DNA from: Ideonella sp.
Lineage (GTDB): Bacteria; Pseudomonadota; Gammaproteobacteria; Burkholderiales; Burkholderiaceae_C
Assembly: GCF_016702655.1 (NCBI RefSeq)
Contig: NZ_JADJDO010000006.1
Location: forward strand, 162,887 to 226,886
Direction of reading: 5' to 3'
Length of the DNA: 64,000 nucleotides
Translations under genes and position numbers: made by a program
Part shown: positions 17,361-25,609 of the stretch, piece by piece
How the letters are laid out: the number at the start of each line of letters is the position of its first letter
Numbering within the stretch: position 1 is the first letter of the stretch
The notes under the pieces: generated by a model
What the model was told of the DNA's origin: nothing
The model's input: only the letters and a program-made list of their open reading frames with translations
Databases searched by the model: none

Positions 17361-18251
17361 ATGAACGGTGGATCGCGCCTCGCGGCGCGGGTGGCCTGGA
17401 TGTTGGCGGCAGCGGCGGTGTGCGCCGGCTGCGCGACCGTCCCGCCGGTGCAACTGGCCTACACACCCGGCAGCGGCGACGAGTTGACCAGTTCGCCCCT
17501 GCCGTGTGCCGGCGATGCGCCCGCTGCGGCCTCGGCGCCGGACGGCGCGCGATTGCCAGGCCCGCTGTTGCGCATCCTGAGCTGGAACCTGCACAAGAAC
17601 GCCGACCCGGGCTGGGATGCCGACCTCGCCCGCTTCGCGGCCGCGAGCGACCTGCTGCTGATCCAGGAAGTCGCGTTGACGCCGGCCTTGCGCAAGGTGC
17701 TCGACGGCGCCGGTCACGCGCGCTGGATGATGGCAGGGTCGTGGGGGCAGGGTGGCGTCGAGACCGGCGTGCTCAGCGCGGCGCGCGTTGCGGCACTGGC
17801 GGCCTGCGTGCAGCGCAGCGTCGAGCCACTGCTGCAATTGCCCAAGACCGCGCTGATCGCACGCTTTGCGCTGCACGGTGCGCAGGAGGTGCTTGCAGTG
17901 GCCAACCTGCATGCCATCAATTTCACGCTCGGGCTGGACGAGTACCGCGCCCAGCTGGACCAGCTGACGAGCGAACTGGCGGGCCATCGCGGCCCGATCG
18001 TCGTCGGCGGGGACTTCAACACCTGGAGCCGGGCGCGCCTGGACGCGATGCACGAGGCGATGCAGCGGCTCGGGCTGACCGCCGTGCTGCCGCAGGCCGA
18101 GACGCGCACGCGCGTGCTGGGCCGGCAGATCGACTTCGTCTTCGTGCGCGGGCTCGAAGTCGTTGCCGCGAGTGCACCGCAGGTCGCCTCGTCGGACCAC
18201 AACCCGATGCTCGCGACGCTGCGCGTGCCGGCTACAGCAGCCAGTCGATAG
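17361..18251 (+). CDS. lipoprotein of the endonuclease/exonuclease/phosphatase (EEP) family
   Basis: A 296-residue protein with a signal peptide ending in a lipobox (AAVCAGC, cysteine at about residue 24), so it should be a lipoprotein outside the cytoplasm. The EEP fold is shown by LSWNLHKN (Asn metal contact), LLIQEVAL (catalytic Glu), VANLHAINF, VVGGDFNTWSR (Asp/Asn) and the terminal SSDHNPMLA (Asp-His). These enzymes cleave phosphodiesters of nucleic acids, lipids or inositol phosphates; the substrate is not predictable. Its 3' end overlaps that of the convergent phospholipase D gene by 20 bp. Confidence 0.88.
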   Translation: MNGGSRLAARVAWMLAAAAVCAGCATVPPVQLAYTPGSGDELTSSPLPCAGDAPAAASAPDGARLPGPLLRILSWNLHKNADPGWDADLARFAAASDLLLIQEVALTPALRKVLDGAGHARWMMAGSWGQGGVETGVLSAARVAALAACVQRSVEPLLQLPKTALIARFALHGAQEVLAVANLHAINFTLGLDEYRAQLDQLTSELAGHRGPIVVGGDFNTWSRARLDAMHEAMQRLGLTAVLPQAETRTRVLGRQIDFVFVRGLEVVAASAPQVASSDHNPMLATLRVPATAASR

Positions 18252-19779
18252 GCAGCACCGACAGGATCCCGACCCCGCTGCGCAGCCACCAGCTCGTTCC
18301 CGGCTCGGTGGTGTGGCGGAGCTCTGCGCCGTTCGGCGCGCGCTCGATCCAGATCACGTCGGTGCCCTGCGGATCGAGCACGACCTCGTAGGCCCCGAGG
18401 CGGATCTCGGTTTCGAATGCCTGCGTCAGGGCGCCCGCAAGGCGTGGACTCGCGAGCATCACTCCCATCTCGGTGTTGAGGCGGGCCGAGCGCGGGTCGA
18501 AGTTGAAGGACCCGACGAACAGGCGCTCGCCGTCGACGGCAAAGGTCTTCGCATGCAGGGCTGCTGCCGAACCGCCGCCAAAGCTGCGCCGCCCGGCGCG
18601 CGCCGCGTCGGTCGCGGCGGAAGGCTTGAACTCGTAGAGCTCGACGCCGCCGCGCAGCAACTCGACGCGCCACTTCGCGTAGCCGGCATGGACTGCGGCG
18701 ACATCGGAGGCCGCGAGCGAGTTCGTCAGCACGCGCACCTTGACCCCGCGGGCCAAGCCGACGAGTGCCGCCGTGCCGTGGGCGCCCGGCACGAAGTAGG
18801 GCGAGACCAGGTCGAATCTCGAGCGCGCGCTGCCTATCGTGGGCAGCAGGCTGCCCAGCAGCAGGTGGTCGCCGGCCAGGTCGGGGTCGAGCGTCTTCGC
18901 GGGGTCGTCGCAGAGCAGGCGCGCTTCGGTCCATTCGAGGGGCAGGCTGCCGGCGATCAGGGCCGGCACGAAGGGCTCGGCGCGCACGCGCTCGACGTAG
19001 TCCTTCGCTTCGGGACGGGCGGGCGCCTCGCTCAGCCCCGCCACGAGCGCGTGGGCTGACGCGGGCGGCGGCGCCTCGACGAGGCTCGCCACCGGATAGG
19101 CGGAGGCGCTGTTCCAGTAGCGGTCGAACTCGCGCGAGACCTCGGCCACCACCGGCCCGATCGCGAGCACGTCCAGATCGGCGAACACGACCGCGTTGCC
19201 GGCGCCGAAGTACTCGTCGCCGACGTTGCGCCCGCCGACGATCGTCGCCAGGTTGTCGGCGGTGAAGGACTTGTTGTGCATGCGCCGGTTGATGCGGTCG
19301 AAGTCGGCCAACAGGCCGAGCGCACGTACCTGGCGCTGCGCGTACGGGTTGTACAGCCGCACCTCGAAGTTGGGCTGGGTGGCGAGCGCGGCCAGCACGG
19401 CATCGAGCCCGGCGGTGCCGTTGTCGTCGAGCAGCAGGCGCACGCGAACGCCGCGCTCGGCGGCCTGCCGCAGCGCCTGCAAGAGCAGGGTTCCCGTGGT
19501 GTCGCCATGCCAGATGTAGTACTGCACGTCCAGCGACCGATCGGCCGCCGCGGCCAGCACCACGCGCGCGGCGAAGGCGTCGCCGGGATCGGTGAGGGCG
19601 AGGATGCCGGTCTTGCCCGGGTGGGCTGCGGTGGCCGGGCTTATCCCCTGGCCGAGCCGGGTCGGCGCTGCGTCGGGCAGCACGGCGCTCGTCGTGCGGC
19701 CGTCGAGCGGCGGCAGGCTGGCACAGCCGCACAGCGATGCGGCGCATGCCGCGAGCAGGGCAAGGCGTAGCGTGCGCAT
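18232..19779 (-). CDS. lipoprotein of the phospholipase D family
   Basis: A 515-residue protein with a signal peptide and lipobox (AASLCGC at about residues 14-20). Two HKD catalytic motifs are present: HNKSFTADNLATIVGGRN in the first half and HAKTFAVDGERLFVGSFN in the second, each with the downstream Gly-Gly/Ser-Asn pattern. The DVQYYIWHGDTTG segment is typical of the cardiolipin-synthase-like YmdC/ClsC subgroup. It probably acts on phospholipids or other phosphodiesters in the envelope. The start at 19779 is chosen because it gives the signal peptide; a very long open frame upstream is antisense shadow. Confidence 0.9.
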   Translation of the reverse strand: MRTLRLALLAACAASLCGCASLPPLDGRTTSAVLPDAAPTRLGQGISPATAAHPGKTGILALTDPGDAFAARVVLAAAADRSLDVQYYIWHGDTTGTLLLQALRQAAERGVRVRLLLDDNGTAGLDAVLAALATQPNFEVRLYNPYAQRQVRALGLLADFDRINRRMHNKSFTADNLATIVGGRNVGDEYFGAGNAVVFADLDVLAIGPVVAEVSREFDRYWNSASAYPVASLVEAPPPASAHALVAGLSEAPARPEAKDYVERVRAEPFVPALIAGSLPLEWTEARLLCDDPAKTLDPDLAGDHLLLGSLLPTIGSARSRFDLVSPYFVPGAHGTAALVGLARGVKVRVLTNSLAASDVAAVHAGYAKWRVELLRGGVELYEFKPSAATDAARAGRRSFGGGSAAALHAKTFAVDGERLFVGSFNFDPRSARLNTEMGVMLASPRLAGALTQAFETEIRLGAYEVVLDPQGTDVIWIERAPNGAELRHTTEPGTSWWLRSGVGILSVLPIDWLL

Positions 19780-19816
19780 TCCGGGACCTGGATCGGTTTT
19801 GGGGCAGGTGCTGACT

Positions 19817-19983
19817 CTAGTGCAGTGTTCGATGCTTGGAGGTGCTTGTGCGGTGGCGAATTTGCCTTCCTGGCTAGGCGCAAACCGCAGCGATACCCAG
19901 AGGTATCGCGAGGATTTGCAACGACGCCAGGGAGGCAAAGGCGCGGTCGCATAGGTACCGGATAGCGTCGAACACTGCACTAG
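19817..19983. repeat. 167-bp imperfect palindrome with 16-bp perfect ends (MITE-like)
   Basis: The ends CTAGTGCAGTGTTCGA (19817-19832) and its exact reverse complement (19968-19983) bound a segment whose two 80-bp arms align to each other without gaps. Another strongly paired block is TTTGCCTTCCTGGC against GCCAGGGAGGCAAA (one mismatch), and the loop is formed by GATACC/GGTATC. It lies between divergently oriented genes and encodes no protein. CTAG at both outer ends could be a 4-bp target duplication, as made by IS5-group elements, leaving 12-bp inverted repeats. Confidence 0.75.
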
Positions 19984-20136
19984 CAACGTCATGCCGCCGC
20001 CAGGCGCAAGGCGGCTGCGTGGGATCAACGCCGGACACGAGCCTGCCTGCCGCGTCGCGGGCGCGCGCCTCGAATTGCTGGAGAATGCGCATTCCCGCCA
20101 CCGGCAGACCGCAATCGCACCATCCGGAGACCCGCA

Positions 20137-21483
20137 GTGATCCTCGACCTGATTCCCGAAGCGGCTCGCGCAGCCGGCCTCAGCGCCCTGATGAAGGGCG
20201 CGGGCAAGGTGACGCGCTACATCCCGATCCCGCAGCCGACGCTGCTCGTCGGGCCGGGTGCGAGCGCGCGTCTGGGCGAGGTCGTGGCCGGCTTCGGCCA
20301 TGCACGGCTGCTGATCGTCACCGACGCCATCATCGCCAGACTCGGCCTGCTGCGCGGCCTGTGCGACGCGCTGACGCAGGGCGGCGCGCAGTACGTGGTG
20401 TGGGGCGAGGTCACGCCCGACGCGCCGATCCCGCTCATCGAGCGCGGCATCGCCTTCTACCGCGACAACGACTGCGACGCGATCATTGCCGTCGGCGGCG
20501 GCTCGGCCATGGACTCCGCGAAGGCGATCGCGATCGCGATCGCCAACCCCAAGCCGCTGCGCAGCCTGGCCGGCTACCTGAAGGGCCTGCACACGCCGGT
20601 GCCGGTCTACGCCGTGCCGACGACCGCCGGCACGGGTTCGGAAGTGACGGTCGCGGCCGTGATCGCCGACCCCGAGCGCCAAGACAAGGTCGTCATCGTC
20701 GATCCGCGCCTGGTGCCCAGGATGGCGGCGCTCGACGCCGAGCTGATGACGGGCCTGCCGCCGCACATCACCGCCGCCACCGGCATCGACGCCCTGACGC
20801 ACGCGGTCGAGGCCTTCGTCGGCAACTGGACCACGCCCGCGAGCGACGGCATGGCGCTGGCCGCGGTCGGGCTGATCTTCGCCAACCTGCGCACCTGCTA
20901 CCGCGATGGCGGCAACCTTGCCGCGCGCGAGAAGATGGCGCTCGCATCGACCTATGCCGGGCTCGCGTTCACGCGCGCCAACGTCGGCTACGTGCATGCG
21001 ATCGCGCACCAGTTCGGCGGCCGCTACCACACGCCGCACGGGCTGGCCAACGCGATCATGCTGCCGCATGTGCTCGAGTACTCGAGCCCGGCCATCACCG
21101 GGCGGCTGGCCAGGCTGGCGCTGCGCGCGGGCGTCGGTACCGACGACGAGAGCGAGGACGACCTGGCCGACAAGTTCCTGGACGCGGTGCGCGCGCTCAA
21201 CCGCGACCTCGGCATCCCGACCCACCTCGATGCGCTGCGCGAGGCCGACATACCGGCGCTCGCCGAGGCCGCCTGCCACGAGGCGCACACCGGCTACCCG
21301 GTGCCGCGCTACATGACGCAGGAGGTCTGCGAGGGCCTGATCCGCAAGGTGCTGGCGCCGGCGGCAGCGCCCGGCAAGGCTGCAGCCCGCAAGGGGCCGG
21401 CAACGAAGCCGCGGGCAAGGAAGGCGCCGGCGCGCAAGGCGGCGCCCGCGCGCAAGGCCGCGGCGCGCAAGTCTGGTTCGTGA
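20137..21483 (+). CDS. iron-containing alcohol dehydrogenase with Lys/Ala-rich tail
   Basis: A 448-residue group III alcohol dehydrogenase. The nucleotide-binding AVGGGSAMDSAKAIA and TTAGTGSEVTVAAV motifs and the metal-ligand region (GIDALTHAVEAF, HAIAHQFGGRYHTPHG) are intact, so NAD(P)-linked alcohol/aldehyde interconversion is expected. After about residue 400 the enzyme continues into a basic tail made of ARK/APARKAA repeats, unlike family members and like histone H1. The GTG start follows CCGGAGA. The next gene begins 23 bp downstream, is acyl-reductase-like and has the same kind of tail, so the two probably work together on a fatty aldehyde/alcohol. Confidence 0.88.
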   Translation: MILDLIPEAARAAGLSALMKGAGKVTRYIPIPQPTLLVGPGASARLGEVVAGFGHARLLIVTDAIIARLGLLRGLCDALTQGGAQYVVWGEVTPDAPIPLIERGIAFYRDNDCDAIIAVGGGSAMDSAKAIAIAIANPKPLRSLAGYLKGLHTPVPVYAVPTTAGTGSEVTVAAVIADPERQDKVVIVDPRLVPRMAALDAELMTGLPPHITAATGIDALTHAVEAFVGNWTTPASDGMALAAVGLIFANLRTCYRDGGNLAAREKMALASTYAGLAFTRANVGYVHAIAHQFGGRYHTPHGLANAIMLPHVLEYSSPAITGRLARLALRAGVGTDDESEDDLADKFLDAVRALNRDLGIPTHLDALREADIPALAEAACHEAHTGYPVPRYMTQEVCEGLIRKVLAPAAAPGKAAARKGPATKPRARKAPARKAAPARKAAARKSGS

Positions 21484-21506
21484 TTTCGACTCAAGGAGAC
21501 AGTTCG

Positions 21507-23784
21507 ATGAAGACGGTGGTGACGGTGAGTCTCGGTTCGTCCCGGCAGGACTACGCGTTCGAGACCGAGTTTCTCGGCCAGCATTTCTCGGTCAAGCGCT
21601 ACGGCGCCGACGACGATACCGGCAAGGCCTGGGAGCTGCTGCGCCGCCAGCAGGCGAGCGCCGACGCAATGGGCCTCGGTGAGGTGGGCGACCATTTCCA
21701 GGTCGGCCTGTCGACGGTGGTCAACAAGGAGACGCGCCGCCTGCTCAACGTCGTCACGCGCGTGCCGGCGACGACCGGCGCCACGCTGCGCCGCCTGCTG
21801 CAGGTGCGCGCGGTGCGCCACGTGCAGAAGGAGCTCGGCCACTACTTCAACAACAACATCGTGCTGTTCCTGTCGGGGATGCGCAACTACGAGCTCGCGG
21901 TGGCCCTCTCCGACTACACGCGCAACCTGAACTTTGCCGACGCGCTGTTCCAGACCGGCGCCCCGGCGATGCTGACCTCGATCGAGCAGCTCGAGCTCTA
22001 CGCCAAGGGCAGCAAGTGGGTGCTGCCGAACAAGCCGCGCGAGATCCTCGAGTCGGCGCTCGGCGGCTTCAAGCGCAACCGGGTTGCGGCCGAGGTCGCC
22101 AAGTCGCACCTGATCGTCGGCTCCTACGCCGAGCTCAAGGCGGTCGGCAACGCCGACAACCTGGCCGGCAAGACGCTCATCACCTCGGGCGTCGATGACG
22201 AGCGCCTGGCGTTTTTCACCAAGTGCAAGGTCAACCTCGTCATCGACTCGAGCCCCAAGCTGTTCGAGCGCGTGGTCGGCATCAACACCCTCGAGGCGAT
22301 GATCCTGGCCAAGCTCGAGCGGCCGTCGGAGGAAGTCTCGGACGACGACTTCACCGAGATCCTCGACGAACTGAAGATCGTGCCGCGCCTGCTGCACCCG
22401 ACCGGCCACTTCCACAACATCCGGCGCTTCGCCTTCGTCGTCCACCCGCTGAGCCAGGAGTACATCAAGAAGGGCTTCCCGATCCCGAAGGCGACGCCCA
22501 AGTTCGTGATGGACCAGGTCGAGACGCTCGCCGCGCACCTGCCGCCCTTCGTCTACTGCAAGATGGAGAACATCGTCTCGCCGACCGGTGCGCAGGCCGA
22601 GGGCTGGCTGATCAGCGTCGGCGGCACGCCCAAGGAGATGCTCGCGCGCAGCCCCGAGTTCACCTACCGCCGGCTGCTGCACGCGGCGAAGATCGCCGAG
22701 GGCCTGGGGGCACAGATCATGGGCCTCGGAGCGTTCACCAAGGTCGTCGGCGACGCCGGCGTCACGGTCGCGCGGCGCTCGCACATCCCGATCACGACCG
22801 GCAACAGCTATTCGGCGTCGGGCGCGCTGTGGGCCGCTGCCGACGCGATGAAGCGCATGGGGCTCGTGAAGCCGGCCAAGGACGGCAAGCGCATCCCGGC
22901 CAACACCATGGTCATCGGCGCGTCGGGTTCGATCGGCAGCGTGAGCGCGCGCCTGCTCGCGATGGCCTTCGAGGAGGTCGTGATCGCCGGGCGCGACATG
23001 GGCAAGCTCGAAGAACTCAAGCGCTCGATCCTCGTCGACACGCCCGACGCAAACGTCGTCTGCTCGACCCAATACGACGAGCTGCTCGGCGAGATGGACA
23101 TGATCGTCACCTCGACCTCGGGCGCGGGCAAGAAGATCCTCGACATCACCAAGGTCAAGCCCGGCTGCGTGATCACCGATGTCGCGCGCCCGCTCGACCT
23201 GCCGCCCGAGGAAGTGGCCAAGCGCCCCGACGTGCTCGTGATCGAGTCGGGCGAGATCGAGCTGCCGACCAAGGTGCGCGGCCTGAAGAGCATCGGCCTG
23301 CCGCCCAACGTGATCTACGCCTGCCTGGCCGAGACCATCGTGCTCGCGCTCGAAGGCCGCTTCGAGGTCTTCACTGTCGGCCGCGACACCGAGTGGGAGA
23401 AGGTCAAGGAGATCTACCGGCTCGGCCTCAAGCACGGCATGAAGCTCGCGGCGATCTCGGGCGTGAAAGGGCGTGTACAGCGACGAGGACATCGCCAAGG
23501 TCGTGACGCTGGCGAAGAAGGCGCGCAAGACCTGGAAGGCGGGCGCGACCGCCGCTCCCGCAGCGCCCGACGCGCCGGCTGCGCCGCGCAAGGCGGGCGC
23601 AGGCAAGCCGGCGGCGAAGAAGGCTGCCGTGAAGAAGGTGAAGAAGGCCGCCGTGAAGAAGGCCGCCGTGAGCAAGGTCGCCGCACGAAAGACGGCGCCG
23701 GTGCGCACGGCCGCCGCCAGCGGCGACGCGGCAGCCGCTCGCCCGGCGCCCGCGGTACGGGCTGGCCGGCGGCGCGCCGCGTAG
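21507..23784 (+). pseudogene. acyl-ACP-reductase-like NAD(P)-dependent enzyme, one frameshift near 23466
   Basis: Read with one correction this is a protein of about 758 residues. The first 300 residues match nothing I recognise. From about residue 310 it resembles cyanobacterial long-chain acyl-ACP reductase: MGLGAFTKVVGDAG, the catalytic-region SYSASGALWAA, Rossmann motif VIGASGSIGSVSARL, and CLAETIVLALEGRFEVFTVGRD. At AAAGGG (23466-23471) an extra base shifts the frame; removing one A gives the natural continuation GVYSDEDIAKVV and a Lys/Ala-rich tail (KKAAVKK repeats) to 23784. Uncorrected it would run to 23843. An excellent AAGGAG precedes the ATG. A true mutation and a homopolymer miscall are both possible. 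Confidence 0.65.
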
Positions 23785-24099
23785 CCGACGCCCGTTGGCG
23801 CCGCGCGGCCCGGTGCCGCGGGGCTGCAGCCATGCGGGTCTGATTGCGCGCCGTCATTGCCGTTGCGGCGCGCCCGCGTTACCGTGCATCCGAAGCGGGG
23901 TGCGCGCGTTCTTTCATCATTCGTTGCCTGCGCCGACGCCGAGGGCCGGGTCGCTGGTATCGGATTGGGCGATTGCGCTGCGGGCTGCGGCTGGCGGTGC
24001 GGGCCCCGCGGCTTGACCGACAGGCCCCGACACGCGTCGACGAACACCCTGCCAGCGACCGTGCTGGCCGCAGCCTCCCGACACACCGAGACGACCGCT
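23785..24099. other. intergenic stretch without recognised genes
   Basis: About 315 bp between the acyl-reductase-like gene and the GGDEF gene. A frame open into the GGDEF gene crosses it, but its predicted residues look like read-through of GC-rich spacer (Arg/Gly/Cys-rich) and precede the natural membrane start. No hairpin terminator, RNA or conserved site was recognised. Confidence 0.5.
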
Positions 24100-25587
24100 A
24101 TGGACGCCGCCTCAGCCCTGGACCAGCCCGGCAGCGCCGGGACGCTGGCGGTGCGCCTGAGTGTTGCGGTGGCGCTCGCCGTGGCCGGGCTGACGCTCGT
24201 CTTCGTGCTCTTCGGCAGCCACCCCTGGCCGGCCCTGCCGCAGTTCACGACCTTCCATGCGAGCTTCGTGCTGCTCGTCGACGGCGTCACCAGCTACCTG
24301 CTGTTCGGCCAGTACGCGACCTGGCGCCGCAACTCGTACGCGATCCTCGCCGGCGCCTACCTGCTCAACGCACTGCTGATGGTGCCGTTCGTGCTGACCT
24401 ACCCCGGCGCGCTCAAGGCGAACGTCGGTGTCTTCGGGGGCGAACAGAGTTCGATCTGGGTCTGGCATGTCTGGCATCTGGGATTTGCGTCGCTGGTCGT
24501 GCTCGCGCTGCTCGCCGACGGCAGCGCGCGCACCGGCCCGGCGTCGACATGGTCGACGAGGCGCGTGGTCGGTGCCGTCGTCGGCGTCGTGGTCGCGATC
24601 GTCGCCGTCGTGACGTTCGCGGTCACGGTGCTGCACGACGAACTCGTGCCGCTGCTGTCCGCGACACCGCCCACCCTGCGGCCGGCGTTCTACGCATTCG
24701 GCAGTGCGATCCTGCTCGTGACCTGCCTGGCACTGGTGCTGGCCTGGCGGCGCGGCCTGGGCCAGCGCTCGATGCTGCATCTGTGGCTGGCCGTGGCGTT
24801 GACCGCCGGCCTGGGCGAACTCGTGGGCAACCTGGCCTCGTCGAGCCGTTACACGCTCGGCTGGTACGGCGGGCGCATCGAGTCGATGATCGCCGGCAGC
24901 GTGCTGCTGCTGCTGTTCATACGCCAGATCGGCGCGCTGCAGCAGCGGCTGGCGGCCGCGCTGCGCGGCCAGGCGCTGGCGAACGCCACGCTCGAGGCGG
25001 CGCTGACTGAAAAGGAAGCGCTGCTCGTCGACTTGCGCCTCAGCGAGGCCGAAGTGCGCCAGCTTGCGTTCCACGACGCGTTGACCGCGCTTCCGAACCG
25101 TCGCCTGCTGCTCGACCGGATGGACCAGGCGATCCTTCAGGCCAGGCGGCATCGTCACTCGATGGCCGTGCTGTACCTGGACCTGGACTCGTTCAAGGAA
25201 GTCAACGACAGCCTGGGCCACGAGACGGGCGACGCGCTGCTGCGCGCCGTGGCGGCGCGGCTGCAAGGCATCCTGCGCAGCGGCGAAACCGTCTCGCGGC
25301 TCGGTGGCGACGAGTTCGTCGTCGTCCTGTCGGAGATCGCCCGGCCGAGCGACGCAGCCGCGGTCGCAGAGAAGATCGCGCAGGCCTTGCGCGCACCGTT
25401 CGACGTCGGCGGCACGTGGCTGTACGTGACCGCCTCGGTCGGCGTTGCGGTGTTCGCAGCCGACGCCTTGGAGGATTCGTTCGAGCGCCTCAGGCGGGCC
25501 GACGAGGCGATGTATTCGGCCAAGGCCAGGCGCCGCAACGGCTACGGCATCGGCGGCGAAGCCGTTGCGCAACCGGTGCCGCAGTAG
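24100..25587 (+). CDS. membrane GGDEF diguanylate cyclase with MASE4-like sensor
   Basis: A 495-residue protein. The first 300 residues form about eight membrane helices with the FTTFHASFVLLVDGVTSYLL pattern of a MASE4-type sensor; a short coiled coil (about residues 290-320) links to a GGDEF domain with LTALPNRRLLLDRMDQAI, LYLDLDSFKEVND and the intact active site RLGGDEFVVVL. The residues before it read RSGE where the inhibitory I-site would need RxxD, so product feedback is probably absent. It should make cyclic di-GMP, which would act against motility. The ATG at 24100 is chosen because it starts the sensor domain. Confidence 0.88.
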   Translation: MDAASALDQPGSAGTLAVRLSVAVALAVAGLTLVFVLFGSHPWPALPQFTTFHASFVLLVDGVTSYLLFGQYATWRRNSYAILAGAYLLNALLMVPFVLTYPGALKANVGVFGGEQSSIWVWHVWHLGFASLVVLALLADGSARTGPASTWSTRRVVGAVVGVVVAIVAVVTFAVTVLHDELVPLLSATPPTLRPAFYAFGSAILLVTCLALVLAWRRGLGQRSMLHLWLAVALTAGLGELVGNLASSSRYTLGWYGGRIESMIAGSVLLLLFIRQIGALQQRLAAALRGQALANATLEAALTEKEALLVDLRLSEAEVRQLAFHDALTALPNRRLLLDRMDQAILQARRHRHSMAVLYLDLDSFKEVNDSLGHETGDALLRAVAARLQGILRSGETVSRLGGDEFVVVLSEIARPSDAAAVAEKIAQALRAPFDVGGTWLYVTASVGVAVFAADALEDSFERLRRADEAMYSAKARRRNGYGIGGEAVAQPVPQ

Positions 25588-25609
25588 CGGTGGCGCCGGC
25601 CCCCGCGGC

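Noticed and set aside
20019..21506. Open frame running in front of the acyl-reductase-like gene, overlapping the alcohol dehydrogenase in another frame
   Set aside because: It is the shadow of the dehydrogenase; the natural start is the ATG at 21507 behind AAGGAG.
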